In this document: one piece after another, positions 17,118 to 26,676 of the stretch
How the letters are laid out: every line of letters begins with the position of its first letter
Numbering within the stretch: the first letter of the stretch is position 1
Notes under the pieces: generated by a model
What the model was told of the DNA's origin: nothing
The model's input: the letters and a program-made list of their open reading frames with translations, nothing else
The model's database searches: none
Made by a program: the position numbers and the translations under genes
Source of the DNA: Sphingobacteriales bacterium
Lineage (GTDB): Bacteria > Bacteroidota > Bacteroidia > Chitinophagales > Chitinophagaceae
Length of the DNA stretch: 64,000 bases
Assembly: GCA_024642285.1 (NCBI GenBank)
Contig: JAHEBJ010000005.1
Span: 1 to 64,000 of the forward strand
Reading direction: 5' to 3'

Positions 17118-18245
17118 ATGAAATATATAACCAACAGAATAAAAATTCATTTTTTGCTGATCGCATCAGCAATGGTGATTTTGTCATCCTGTAATAAAGA
17201 CCTGCAACAATACCCGGCAGCGCCGGTTACGCAGGGCACAACACCTACTTTAGCAAACCTGCTGGATGGTCCAGACCTTACCATTTTTAAAGCTGCAGTG
17301 TTAAGAACAGGAATAATGCCTTCAACATTGGCTGTTCCTTCTTTGCGCTTTACTGTTTTTGCGCCAACTGATGCAGCCATGACAGCCTCAGGCCTTTCGC
17401 TGGGAGTGGTAAATGCCCTTCCTTTAACGACGTTGACGCCGTTGATACAATATCATATAATGCCGCAAACAATTGCTACGTCAAATATTCCAAATACTTT
17501 TCCGAACTTTAGTTATCCGAGTATATTTAACCCTGCGCCTCCTTTAAGTTCGCTGCTTAGGTTAAATACCTTTCCCTCAACCAGAAATGGCAACTGGGTA
17601 AACAATATTCCAATGACTGCAACTAATATTACAGCAGTTAATGGAGTAATGCATAAGATGGCGTTGGTAACGGCTCCTCCAAGTCGTTATGCCTGGGACA
17701 GGATAAATACCGATGCTGATCTTTCATTATTTAAAGCAATTATTCAGCGGGGTGATCAAGCTTCAACACCGGCAACTAATTTGCAGGGTATCCTGCTTAA
17801 TATTGGTGCAAACCTTACGGTATTTGCGCCAAGTAACCTGGCAATACAGCAATTGATCGCCGGACTGACAGGAGGAGCCATTCCTCCCGGTTCACCTGAG
17901 GCTGTGTACATTGCATTTATCAATTCAGCAAATATCCCGCCTCAATTGGCGCAGGGAATTGCATTTTATCACGTTATGGCTGTGCGGGCATTTACTAATA
18001 ATTTACCTACAACAGCTACGTCTTATCCAACTTTGTTGAACGGAGCTGTACCAACTCATCCGGGTGTGAGTCTTGTTTGTACTTTTACGGGTCCTGTCGT
18101 TAGTGCTGCATCAGTAAAAGGCGCTGCCAATGCAACGGCTTCAATTATTGCAATCAATCCCACCCCTGATCCGGGAGGAACAAGTGATCAACATTTTTTA
18201 AACGCATCATTACATAAAATCAACCAGGTTTTATTGCCTCAATAG
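17118..18245 (+). CDS. Lipoprotein with two fasciclin (FAS1) domains
   Basis: A 375-residue lipoprotein (lipobox ILSSC, cysteine at about residue 25). Two FAS1 domains follow. The first, about residues 45-190, has the H1-like motif FTVFAPTDAAM and the H2-like NGVMHKMALV. The second, about 195-375, has LTVFAPSNLAI and ends with HFLNASLHKINQVLLP. FAS1 domains bind carbohydrates, proteins or small ligands and mediate adhesion on the cell surface. Directly downstream of a TonB-dependent receptor, it could be a surface lid or ligand-capture protein, as SusD is for SusC; that role is inference. A strong terminator follows. Confidence 0.88.
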   Translation: MKYITNRIKIHFLLIASAMVILSSCNKDLQQYPAAPVTQGTTPTLANLLDGPDLTIFKAAVLRTGIMPSTLAVPSLRFTVFAPTDAAMTASGLSLGVVNALPLTTLTPLIQYHIMPQTIATSNIPNTFPNFSYPSIFNPAPPLSSLLRLNTFPSTRNGNWVNNIPMTATNITAVNGVMHKMALVTAPPSRYAWDRINTDADLSLFKAIIQRGDQASTPATNLQGILLNIGANLTVFAPSNLAIQQLIAGLTGGAIPPGSPEAVYIAFINSANIPPQLAQGIAFYHVMAVRAFTNNLPTTATSYPTLLNGAVPTHPGVSLVCTFTGPVVSAASVKGAANATASIIAINPTPDPGGTSDQHFLNASLHKINQVLLPQ

Positions 18246-18258
18246 TATTTCAAACGAT

Positions 18259-18300
18259 AAAAGAAAACGGGCTTTGCATTTGCAAAGCCCGTTTTCTTTT
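18259..18300. terminator. Perfect 20-base bidirectional terminator
   Basis: The arms 18259-18278 and 18281-18300 are perfect reverse complements, with a GC core (CGGGCTTTGCA) flanked by A-rich and T-rich ends. The hairpin is therefore followed by a T run on either strand. It lies between the convergent FAS1 lipoprotein gene and ychF and would stop transcription from both. Confidence 0.9.
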
Positions 18301-18315
18301 ATATAACAAATTCAG

Positions 18316-19413
18316 TTACACGTTAAACCTGAAATGCATGACGTCACCATCCTGCACCAGGTATTCTTTCCCTTCAATTCTTAATCTTCCGTTTTCACGA
18401 CACGCCGCTTCTGATTTATAATTAATGAAATCGTCATAAGCAATAACCTCGGCTTTAATAAATCCTTTTTCAAAGTCGGTATGAATAACACTGGCAGCCT
18501 GTGGCGCTTTCCATCCTTTCTCAATCGTCCAGGCACGTACTTCCTGTACACCCGCCGTGAAATAAGTTGACAGGTTTAATAGTTTGTATGTTGAATGGAT
18601 CAGCCTGTCTAAAGCGGGTTCGGTCATTTTATATTCCTCCATAAACATGGCTTTGTCATCCGCATCTTCAAACTCTGCAATCTGCGCTTCAATGGCATTG
18701 GTCATTACGATAACTTCATTGCCCTCGTTCTTAACCGCTTCAATCAGGGCCTCCGAATATTTATTACCGGTGTGCATGCTGGCTTCATCAACATTGGCAA
18801 CATACAAAATATGCTTATCGGTGAGTAAAAAAAGATCGGCAATAGCTGTTTTCTCGTCTTTGGCTAATCCAAGGGTAATAATATTTTTTCCTGAATCGAG
18901 ATGAGCTTTACATTTTTGCAGAATCTCCAGTTCAGCTTTCATTTTAGGATCTGTCTTCGCCAGTTTTTCGGTACGCTGAATTTTCTTTTCTACACTTTCC
19001 AGATCTTTTAACTGCAATTCTGTTTCTATCACTTCCTTATCACTTACTGGATTAATCGGTCCTTCATCACGTAGAATATTAATATCTTCAAAACAACGTA
19101 TCACGTGAATGATGGCATCAACTTCTCGAATATTTGCAAGAAATTTGTTTCCCAATCCTTCGCCTTTGCTTGCGCCACGCACAAGTCCGGCAATATCTAC
19201 GATCTCAATCTGAGTAGGAACGATCCTTTCGGGTTTAACCAGTTCAGCCAGTTTATCTAAACGGGGATCGGGTACATTCACCAAACCAGTATTGGGTTCA
19301 ATGGTACAAAACCGGTAATTACTTGCCTGTGCCTTAGCACTGTTACTAACTGCGTTAAATAAAGTTGATTTGCCAACATTGGGTAATCCTACTATTCCTG
19401 CTTGTAAAGCCAT
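18316..19413 (-). CDS. ychF: Redox-regulated ATPase YchF (Obg family)
   Basis: A universally conserved P-loop ATPase of the Obg/translation-factor class, 365 residues as usual. Motifs: G1 GLPNVGKST at residues 7-15, the switch region with [20 protein letters not shown], a coiled-coil-rich middle ([20 protein letters not shown]) and a C-terminal TGS domain ending [15 protein letters not shown]. YchF binds ribosomes and is linked to translation quality and oxidative stress responses. It is divergent from the SpmA/B-type gene and convergent with the FAS1 gene. It is probably a single-gene transcript with the promoter element at 19450-19457. Confidence 0.95.
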   Translation of the reverse strand: MALQAGIVGLPNVGKSTLFNAVSNSAKAQASNYRFCTIEPNTGLVNVPDPRLDKLAELVKPERIVPTQIEIVDIAGLVRGASKGEGLGNKFLANIREVDAIIHVIRCFEDINILRDEGPINPVSDKEVIETELQLKDLESVEKKIQRTEKLAKTDPKMKAELEILQKCKAHLDSGKNIITLGLAKDEKTAIADLFLLTDKHILYVANVDEASMHTGNKYSEALIEAVKNEGNEVIVMTNAIEAQIAEFEDADDKAMFMEEYKMTEPALDRLIHSTYKLLNLSTYFTAGVQEVRAWTIEKGWKAPQAASVIHTDFEKGFIKAEVIAYDDFINYKSEAACRENGRLRIEGKEYLVQDGDVMHFRFNV

Positions 19414-19418
19414 GTGTT

Positions 19419-19548
19419 TAATTAAAAATTAAGAATTAAAAATTGGCTGCAAAGGTAAGGGTAATTGATAAGTGAGGCTTTATTTGCAGTATCGGTTCTT
19501 CAATCCGGTTCATTTAATTATTAATTCTTAATTTTCAATTCTTAATTA
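19419..19548. repeat. Inverted AT-rich simple repeats flanking the ychF/spm intergenic region
   Basis: Units of the form AATTAAGAATTAAAAATT at 19419-19444 recur in inverted orientation as TTAATTCTTAATTTTCAATT at about 19516-19548. They flank the roughly 70-base core that holds the divergent promoters. The pattern resembles slippage-derived spacer repeats; I see no other role. Confidence 0.5.
19450..19457 (-). promoter_or_regulatory. Promoter -7 element TACCTTTG of ychF
   Basis: The minus strand reads TACCTTTG, a match to TAnnTTTG, 36 bases upstream of the ychF ATG. No clear -33 box is visible. Confidence 0.4.
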
Positions 19549-19554
19549 CATTAT

Positions 19555-20955
19555 ATGGCTTTAAGCAGAATCTGGAGTGCATTCATCATTATTGCAATAT
19601 TAGTAGCAGGTATCAAGTTCTTTTTTCAGCCGGGGCAGGAGATGCTGATCAGCAATTTATTTACGGGCAAGAATACGGATACGGTATCAAGCAGGATCGT
19701 AGATTCAAATGCTGTTCCTCTTGCAGTTGTAAGCCAGTTGGCCGATAGGAAAACTGTTGTTTGGGGAAAAGATAAAGTAACCAAAAACAGCGATGGTTCT
19801 TTTACAGCTTTCAAGTTGCTGCCGGCCAATGGAGTTTTTGAAACAACCAAAGATGCCGTTAATCTGAGTATTGGATTAATTGGCATTCTGGCACTATTCA
19901 TGGGCTTTTTAAGTATTGCTGAAAAAGCCGGAGGGATAAGATTTCTTTCGAGGATCATTGCGCCGTTTTTTGGTAAGATATTTCCCGAAGTGCCAAAGGA
20001 TCATCCGGCGATGGGTCATATGGTTATGAATTTTTCGGCCAACCTGATGGGACTGGATAATGCGGCTACACCATTTGGAATTAAAGCCATGGAAAGCCTG
20101 CAGGAGATCAACCCCGATAAAGACAAAGCTTCCAATGCCCAGGTGATGTTTATGTGCCTGCATGCATCAGGACTTACGTTAATTCCAACGGTAATCATTG
20201 CCGACAGGGTAGCACTAAAATCGCAAAGCCCCACCGATATTTTTATCCCCTGTATGATTGCCACTTTTGTAGCAACGATGGTTGCGATGCTGATAGTTGC
20301 GTACAAGCAACGCATCAATGTTTTTCAATCGGCTATAATGTTGTGGGTGTTGGGTATTTCGGGATTGTTTGCCGGACTGATTGTTTTTATTAATACATTG
20401 TCGGCAACGGATGTTCCCATTTTTTCGGGCAACCTGAGCAATGGTATTTTAGTTTTAATTTTTCTGTTGATCGTGTTGGGTGGATTATACAAAAAGATAA
20501 ATGTATTTGATGCTTTTATTGAAGGTGCCAAAGGTGGATTTGAAACAGCTGTAAAGATCATTCCCTATCTGGTTGGACTTTTGGTTGCTATTTGCCTCCT
20601 ACGCAATAGCGGTACTTTTGAATTTGTACTGGATGCCATTAAAAGTGTATTTGTTTTGTTTGGCGGCGATACCCGAATTGTTGATGGATTGCCCACAGCT
20701 TTACTTAAACCCTTAAGCGGTAGCGGAGCCAGGGCAATGATGATTGATACGATGAATACCCACGGGCCGGATTCTTTTGCAGCCAATCTGGCTTCCATAT
20801 TCAGAGGATCGGCTGATACAACTTTTTATATTATTGCAGTTTATTTTGGTGCAGTTTCAATTAAGAATACGAGATATGCAGTGGGAACAATGTTGCTGGC
20901 TGATCTGGCTGGAATAATAACTTCAATAATTTTGGCTTACTTATTCTTTTCTTGA
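19555..20955 (+). CDS. Nucleoside-recognition (Gate) domain membrane protein, SpmA/SpmB-type fusion
   Basis: A 466-residue polytopic membrane protein with about ten hydrophobic segments. The first half carries the Gate-domain pattern seen in SpmA (NLMGLDNAATPFGIKAMESL, then FMCLHASGLTLIPTVIIADR). The second half carries the SpmB-like pattern (DAFIEGAKGGFETAVKIIPYLVGLLVAI; LKPLSGSGARAMMIDTM; SADTTFYIIAVYFG). In spore-formers these are two genes; here they form one protein, as is usual for this phylum. The presumed role is transport of a nucleoside-like or other small molecule; the substrate is unknown, and sporulation is not implied. A perfect terminator follows the stop. Confidence 0.85.
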   Translation: MALSRIWSAFIIIAILVAGIKFFFQPGQEMLISNLFTGKNTDTVSSRIVDSNAVPLAVVSQLADRKTVVWGKDKVTKNSDGSFTAFKLLPANGVFETTKDAVNLSIGLIGILALFMGFLSIAEKAGGIRFLSRIIAPFFGKIFPEVPKDHPAMGHMVMNFSANLMGLDNAATPFGIKAMESLQEINPDKDKASNAQVMFMCLHASGLTLIPTVIIADRVALKSQSPTDIFIPCMIATFVATMVAMLIVAYKQRINVFQSAIMLWVLGISGLFAGLIVFINTLSATDVPIFSGNLSNGILVLIFLLIVLGGLYKKINVFDAFIEGAKGGFETAVKIIPYLVGLLVAICLLRNSGTFEFVLDAIKSVFVLFGGDTRIVDGLPTALLKPLSGSGARAMMIDTMNTHGPDSFAANLASIFRGSADTTFYIIAVYFGAVSIKNTRYAVGTMLLADLAGIITSIILAYLFFS

Positions 20956-20965
20956 TAAATTCTTG

Positions 20966-21006
20966 AAATAAAAAAAGCTTTCCATTTTGGAAAGCTTTTT
21001 TTATTT
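20966..21006. terminator. Perfect 19-base bidirectional terminator
   Basis: The arms 20966-20984 and 20988-21006 are exact reverse complements around a three-base loop, with the core GCTTTCCA/TGGAAAGC flanked by A and T runs. It separates the convergent Gate-domain gene and DUF4397 lipoprotein gene. Confidence 0.9.
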
Positions 21007-21017
21007 GTGTTCTTTTT

Positions 21018-21800
21018 TTATTGTGTGATATATTGGCTCAAAGTTCTTGCCCTGCCTGATACAGCCGGATTTCCCCGTGCCCAGAAAGTATAGGACCGTT
21101 GGTTCGCTGGTGTAAAAGACGATGCGGTTGCCATTACTGTTGTTGTTCCTGCCAATCGAATCTGAAATACATTTCCGGAAGCAGGTACAGGTAACTCAAC
21201 CCAATTTGAAACATCTTTAAATTTAACCGATGGAACAACAATTGTCGCCGTTGTTGAATTGTAGAGTTCAAATACTTCGGTAGTTGCAATCAGGTTAAGC
21301 AACCTCAATTTAAATTTGCCATAAGCCGGCATAGCAACATCTTCCTGTATTACTAGCATGTTTGGATTGTCGGGAGTGGGGTTGGGCATCTCGTCAATTA
21401 AAATAACACTGTGCGATTTACTTGCTCCCAGTCCAAAATTATAACTGGCAATTGTATCACTTGGCAAACCTGTACCTGTGGTGCGGTTTAAAACTGCTTT
21501 GATATTTACCTGCCCGCTGGGAGCTGCAGCAAATGCACCACCACCAGTTACATTAGGGAAGAAACTCCCATATGCCATAGTGGGACCGTTCATTTTTACA
21601 TTGTTTACATAAAAGTTTACCGATGGCCCGTTTGCCGGAACACCCAATGACGGAGTGAGGGCTGTGTAAGAATTATGGTACTTTACCCATGCATTGGTTA
21701 CATCGCTAATGGCCCATCTTTTACTTTCATTCAGGTCATTCTTTTTGCATGCCGTAAGTAAAACGGTTGCCATTAAACCTGTTAATATTATCCTTTTCAT
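21018..21800 (-). CDS. DUF4397 domain lipoprotein
   Basis: A 260-residue lipoprotein with the start chosen at the ATG at 21800, which opens a lipoprotein signal (MKRIILTGLMATVLLTAC, cysteine 18). The open frame upstream of it has no signal-like sequence and would overlap the SusD gene. The mature protein shows beta-sandwich features of DUF4397 proteins (PSVNFYVNNVKMNG; YGKFKLRLLNLIATTEVFELYN). It is the last gene of a regulator-SusC-SusD-lipoprotein series and lies 22 bases after the SusD stop. It may be an accessory surface-exposed lipoprotein of that uptake system, comparable to SusE/SusF in position only. No enzyme motif is visible. Confidence 0.75.
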   Translation of the reverse strand: MKRIILTGLMATVLLTACKKNDLNESKRWAISDVTNAWVKYHNSYTALTPSLGVPANGPSVNFYVNNVKMNGPTMAYGSFFPNVTGGGAFAAAPSGQVNIKAVLNRTTGTGLPSDTIASYNFGLGASKSHSVILIDEMPNPTPDNPNMLVIQEDVAMPAYGKFKLRLLNLIATTEVFELYNSTTATIVVPSVKFKDVSNWVELPVPASGNVFQIRLAGTTTVMATASSFTPANQRSYTFWARGNPAVSGRARTLSQYITQ

Positions 21801-21822
21801 ATTTTTTAATTTAATGATTAGT

Positions 21823-23433
21823 TTAAGGTAATGAGAACCACATTTCTTTGGTATGATAGTCAATTAGGTCACCGCCAAATTTTGCAAGTTCAGCAATATT
21901 CCACACGTATTCCGAATTAAACCTTGGTCGTACACGGTAACTCCATTTACCTCCGTTGTCGGGCCAAAGATCAATGCCAGCAGGCGGAGCAAATGAATGA
22001 TAAACCTGTTGGCCTGTTTGTGGATCAAGATCGGTATAATGATACCTCCTCAAATCGGTCCAGGTTTCAAGACATGAATACCCCCAGAGTGCAATAAATT
22101 TCTGCTGCATGATCATGCTTAAGTTTAATGAATTGGCAACTCCTGGAACAACGGCGGTATTGGCAAGGAATGCATCTCTTGTTGCAGATGTCATAACTCT
22201 GCCTGGCCTTATGTTGACATTGTATTTGCTCAACAACATATCAAAGTTTTGAGAAATACCCTGCCTGTATGCTGCAAGCGCCAGCCCCTTATTATTCATT
22301 CTGAAAGCAGCTTCAGCTTTCATGAATTGAATTTCACTGGAAGTCATAAAAGGAAATTCGGAATCTTGCCTGAAAATATACCTGGCTGTATCAACTGTTG
22401 GCACAGCAGTATGTCCCCAAAAATTTACAGGGCGTTGGTTTGCCGCTAACACTAGTTCGCCTTTGGTTGCTTCAAGACCCAGCATAGTTACACCATCAGT
22501 TGCAGTTGACAACATGTACCATCGACGGGGATCATCTACTCCCGAAAAAGTTCCATAGTTTCCTTTCATCAACTCAGCGATATATCTGGATTGACGAAGA
22601 TTTACATTATTAGCTCTGAATCTACCCCAATAATTATTCTGATTATTTACCGGACCGCCAACATATTTATAAGTCGCATCATCTGCAGGTGTCTGCATTG
22701 CCAGATCGCAATAATAAATTACTGAGTCAGGTTTATAACTGGATTTGTTGGTAAGATGATGATAGCTGCGTGCCATTACACCATAGACAAATTTTTTCCA
22801 CTTATTAATGTCACCGCCATAAAACCACTGATCAGCTGCAGTAAAATCAGCACTACCTGATGTTTTTGCAAAATTTTCGAGTGCCTGTTTGCAGAGATTT
22901 CTAACATGATTGTATACTTTATCCTGTGTATCGTATTTGAACGAAAGCTGACTGGTATTATACGCTTCATCAAGAATCACCTCACCATGGTAATCGGTTA
23001 ATGTAAGCCAGCTCCAGGCCAGGATGGCCTGACCGGCACCTACATAATCCCATTGCTCATCTTCTGCTGCCCACTCAACCATACGATTTAAATTCTGGCC
23101 AATATTCCAGTAATGCATGCGCCAGATATTTCCACTGTTATCTACATTGGGAAAATAGCCCATTCTTTCATGGCGGCTGATGGTGGCATCACGGGTTCCG
23201 GAAGTTGCACCAAAAGCCCTTGTTAAAGCAAATTGCTGCGCTGTTGTACCCATATACATAAAGTCTTCCTGCAAATTTATTGCCATATTATACTGAATAG
23301 GCGGTAAAAGTTCGCTCGGCTTTACTTTTACCGGAGCATTTGGGTTGTAATATGCTTCATCAAGTTTTTTGGTACATGATGAAATCATAATCGCTGTAAA
23401 GCTGATTGCTGTAATAATTTTTATTGATTTCAT
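21823..23433 (-). CDS. SusD/RagB-family nutrient-binding lipoprotein
   Basis: A 536-residue outer-membrane lipoprotein (lipobox IMISSC, cysteine 20) of the SusD-like type, which forms the lid on a SusC channel and captures the ligand. Typical pieces include an early YYNPNAPVKVKPSELLPP, the TPR-like helices (WAAEDEQWDYVGAGQAILAW) and the C-terminal segment with QKFIALWGYSCLETWTDLRR. It follows the susC-type gene by 25 bases and clearly belongs to the same operon. This is the second SusD subfamily, often seen with peptide or unspecified substrates. No glycoside hydrolase, sulfatase or peptidase gene is adjacent to reveal the substrate. Confidence 0.92.
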   Translation of the reverse strand: MKSIKIITAISFTAIMISSCTKKLDEAYYNPNAPVKVKPSELLPPIQYNMAINLQEDFMYMGTTAQQFALTRAFGATSGTRDATISRHERMGYFPNVDNSGNIWRMHYWNIGQNLNRMVEWAAEDEQWDYVGAGQAILAWSWLTLTDYHGEVILDEAYNTSQLSFKYDTQDKVYNHVRNLCKQALENFAKTSGSADFTAADQWFYGGDINKWKKFVYGVMARSYHHLTNKSSYKPDSVIYYCDLAMQTPADDATYKYVGGPVNNQNNYWGRFRANNVNLRQSRYIAELMKGNYGTFSGVDDPRRWYMLSTATDGVTMLGLEATKGELVLAANQRPVNFWGHTAVPTVDTARYIFRQDSEFPFMTSSEIQFMKAEAAFRMNNKGLALAAYRQGISQNFDMLLSKYNVNIRPGRVMTSATRDAFLANTAVVPGVANSLNLSMIMQQKFIALWGYSCLETWTDLRRYHYTDLDPQTGQQVYHSFAPPAGIDLWPDNGGKWSYRVRPRFNSEYVWNIAELAKFGGDLIDYHTKEMWFSLP

Positions 23434-23458
23434 AAAAATGTTTTTATAAATTATTTAA

Positions 23459-26400
23459 TTAAAATCCGGCACGCAAGCCTAGGTTTATACTAATGGCTTC
23501 GGCCACGGTACCATAATCAAATCCAAAAGCTCCAACTCCACGTGTACCTGGCGTACTACCGTTTACGGCAGGATCGGCACCCGTATAATTTGTTATCAGG
23601 ATGAGATTATTTGCTGTTACAAATGCACTCAGTCCTTTGATCCATTTTTTTGTTTTTATGATATCCTTAAAATTAAAGTTTATGGTAAGGTCTCTCATCC
23701 GCAAGTAGTTCACGTCTTTTTCAATAAAATATTCTTCAGGAAAACCTGCTGTATAAAAACCCTGGTTTAAATAAGGCGTTACAACAATATTATTCTTTGT
23801 TGGTGTAGCCGTATTTTCCAAACCATCTCTTAAAACACCATTGAAAACCTGAGGATACTCTCTGTTTGCAGTTAATTTACTGCGGCCAATTGAAGTGAGG
23901 AATAATTCATTTCCATTATACACGTCGCCACCTATTTTTAAATCCCAAAGCATATTAAAGCTCCAGTTTTTATACCTGATGGTATTATTGATACCTAAAG
24001 TAAAGTCGGGATTACGATCGCCACGTACCAGAAACGTTGGATCTAAAACAGGGAAGCCGGTATTTGGATCAACCAGTATATCACCATTTAAATTGCGGGC
24101 ATATCCGGCAGCTGTAATACTTGTTGTTGGGCCACCTCTTCTTAAACCTGCTCTGGCATTACCATACAGCCATGTATCAGAAATATAAAATTCCGGAAGG
24201 TTGTCTGGCAGCGTCAATAATTTGTTCCAGCTTTTGGTAAAGTTGAAACCAATATTCCAGATAAGATTGGTTTTATCAAGAATCTTATAATTCGTAGCTA
24301 TCTCAATGCCCTGGTTACGGGTACTGCTTAAATTGAGAGTGTTTAAGATGAAACCTGTTCCATAACTTGTACGTACCAATTCAAGAATCTGATCTTTGTT
24401 AAGAGTATTATAGTAAGTACCATCTATTGACAACCTGTTATTGAAGAACCTCAACTCAGTACCAAATTCATAGGTAGATTGCCTTTCGGGAAGAAGGAAG
24501 AAATTGTTGTTGGTAAAATCGTATGAAAATCCACCACCACTTGATGTTTGTAATGTGAATACTGACTGATTTGAATAAGGACTGTTTGCCTTAGCCGTAT
24601 TTGCCAAAGAAGCCCTCAATTTTCCGTAGCTAAGCACATTGCTTTTCTTCAATGGCTTAATCAGATCGGTGAAAATAACGCTGACACTTCCTGCCGGATA
24701 ATTTACTTTTCTGTTAATTTTTGGAAGGGTAGAACCTTCTTCAAATCGATGGGTGTAGTTAATAAAAACTATATTGTTCCAATTAATAGCTACTTCACCA
24801 AAATAAGCAAGTTGTCTTGTTTGCCTGTAATTGAAATCCTGAAATACATTGTTGCGATAGAGTCTCAGCCGGGTCAATGGGTCTGTTGCACTGGAGTCGC
24901 CAATCCTTTTTGGATCAAATTGAAAAGTAGTTGGGTCTGCAATTCCGGTACCATAGTTACTCCAGGCGCTGGTTTTGTAATCCTGCCACATTGTTCCAAC
25001 CATCAACCTGCCATTAAATTTACCTAATGATTTTTTAGCTGTTGCATTAATCGTGTGATTATATCCTTCATACTTCCTGTAGTAGTTGTCCTGAGATCCA
25101 CGTGTTGCTTTAGTTAGCAAGAAAGTTTCGGGATGATAAAATGTCCATCCATCGTTCTTAAAGGTTTCATATCCAAAACGCCCTGCAACTGTTAGCCATT
25201 TAACCGGAAAAATATTTACTGCTAATGTGTATTGTTGTTTATTCAGTTTATCATAACTCCTGTTATTGTGAACATTCCAAAGTGGGTTATCTACTTCTTC
25301 ATTTGGATCGCCTGCTGTATAGATCTCCCTTTTGGTTCCATCTGAATTATAGATATTATTAAGATCATCATTAACAGGCCAGCGCAGTAAAGTAGTTAAA
25401 TAGCCATTGCTGCTGCGGATTGGTTTTTTGTTAATGCTATGAGTATAGGTAAACGAAGGAATTATTTCCAGAAAGTTCTTAATACGCGTTGTATTGCTGA
25501 CCTTCACTGTGTAGCGGGTGTATCGGTTGTCGGGAATAACTCCTGAGTTATCAAACGCAGAACCGGAGATTAAAAAACTGGTGAGTTTATTACCTACGTT
25601 AACAGCTAAATTGTGCGTTTGTGAAAAGCCCGTTTTAAAAAATTCTTTTGCCTGATTAGTTCTTGCTGAACCAGCAGGAAGTTTAGGACCAAAGTAAGAG
25701 AAGTTACTGTCTAATCTTCCGTTAACTCCCATATCATAATCGGTGTACAGGTCTGGCAATCTCTCCACAAACTGAAACCGGAAACTGTTATCATAGTTAA
25801 TTCCGCCCAATTTGAATTTTTTGGTTTCAAATTTTTTGGCCTTCTTTGAAGTAATGATTATTGCACCTGAACTGGCCTGGCTTCCATAAAGGGCTGTAGC
25901 TTCCGGTCCTTTTAAAACTGTTACACTCTCTATGTCATTTGGATTAAGATCGCCAACGCGGTTGGTATAATCATTGCCACGGTTGCTTGTTTGATTAACA
26001 TTTCGGGTTCCGGTTTCCACCAAACCTAATCCTGAGCCGCTGTTACTGTTTTCATCAACAACCGAATTGTCTACAATAACTCCATCAACAACAAACAAAG
26101 GTTGATTGCTTAAGGACAATGAATTATAGCCTCTCAACACGATATTTGTGGAAGCCCCGGCATTACCACTTGTTGGCGTAATGCTCACACCGGCTATTCT
26201 GCCACCCAATGCATTCAGGAAGTTTTCTCTTTGCGTTTCCTGTACATCGGAGCCTTTTAGGCTTTGAACAGAATATCCCAATTCTCTGGGATTTCTTTTA
26301 ATATCCATCGCAGTAACAACGACTTCTTCAAGGGTTCCATCGCTGGCTACCATCCGAACAGTAATATTGTTGCTGCCAACTCTTATTTGTTGCTCTTTAA

Positions 26401-26632
26401 AGTTCACAGAGCTGATAATAATTACATCGCCTTGTTTGGCTGATATGGTGAAATTTCCATTGGCATCAGTATTGGTTCCGCTCTTTGAGCCACGTACCAC
26501 TACCGAAACGCCTTCAATTGGCTTTCCGTCTTTTTCATTTACCACCTTTCCAGTTATGCTTGTTTGAGCAAACGCAAAAAGCGGAAACATGAAAAACAGA
26601 TAAGCAACTAATCTGTTAGTAATTTTTCTCAT
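23459..26632 (-). CDS. SusC/RagA-family TonB-linked outer-membrane protein
   Basis: A 1057-residue TonB-dependent transporter. Signal peptide: residues 1-22 (ending FAFAQ). CarboxypepD_reg-like domain: about 24-105 (ITGKVVNEKDGKPIEGVSVV). The TonB-box region follows (LEEVVVTAMDIKRNPRELG). The plug contains the SusC signature NQPLFVVDGVIVDNS and a SITSKKA-like strand (ATALYGSQASSGAIIITSKK). A 22-strand barrel makes up the rest and ends in INLGLRAGF. It forms a transport complex with the SusD protein encoded just downstream. The gene for a DeoR-type regulator precedes it by 44 bases, probably in the same transcription unit. The substrate is unknown. Confidence 0.95.
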   Translation of the reverse strand: MRKITNRLVAYLFFMFPLFAFAQTSITGKVVNEKDGKPIEGVSVVVRGSKSGTNTDANGNFTISAKQGDVIIISSVNFKEQQIRVGSNNITVRMVASDGTLEEVVVTAMDIKRNPRELGYSVQSLKGSDVQETQRENFLNALGGRIAGVSITPTSGNAGASTNIVLRGYNSLSLSNQPLFVVDGVIVDNSVVDENSNSGSGLGLVETGTRNVNQTSNRGNDYTNRVGDLNPNDIESVTVLKGPEATALYGSQASSGAIIITSKKAKKFETKKFKLGGINYDNSFRFQFVERLPDLYTDYDMGVNGRLDSNFSYFGPKLPAGSARTNQAKEFFKTGFSQTHNLAVNVGNKLTSFLISGSAFDNSGVIPDNRYTRYTVKVSNTTRIKNFLEIIPSFTYTHSINKKPIRSSNGYLTTLLRWPVNDDLNNIYNSDGTKREIYTAGDPNEEVDNPLWNVHNNRSYDKLNKQQYTLAVNIFPVKWLTVAGRFGYETFKNDGWTFYHPETFLLTKATRGSQDNYYRKYEGYNHTINATAKKSLGKFNGRLMVGTMWQDYKTSAWSNYGTGIADPTTFQFDPKRIGDSSATDPLTRLRLYRNNVFQDFNYRQTRQLAYFGEVAINWNNIVFINYTHRFEEGSTLPKINRKVNYPAGSVSVIFTDLIKPLKKSNVLSYGKLRASLANTAKANSPYSNQSVFTLQTSSGGGFSYDFTNNNFFLLPERQSTYEFGTELRFFNNRLSIDGTYYNTLNKDQILELVRTSYGTGFILNTLNLSSTRNQGIEIATNYKILDKTNLIWNIGFNFTKSWNKLLTLPDNLPEFYISDTWLYGNARAGLRRGGPTTSITAAGYARNLNGDILVDPNTGFPVLDPTFLVRGDRNPDFTLGINNTIRYKNWSFNMLWDLKIGGDVYNGNELFLTSIGRSKLTANREYPQVFNGVLRDGLENTATPTKNNIVVTPYLNQGFYTAGFPEEYFIEKDVNYLRMRDLTINFNFKDIIKTKKWIKGLSAFVTANNLILITNYTGADPAVNGSTPGTRGVGAFGFDYGTVAEAISINLGLRAGF

Positions 26633-26676
26633 AAATTCAAGTTTTGGTTGTTAATAATTAAATTCATAATAGATAT

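Noticed and set aside
14335-18245. Reading the TonB receptor and FAS1 lipoprotein as a SusC/SusD pair
   Set aside because: The receptor lacks the SusC plug signature and the lipoprotein has FAS1 domains, not the SusD fold.
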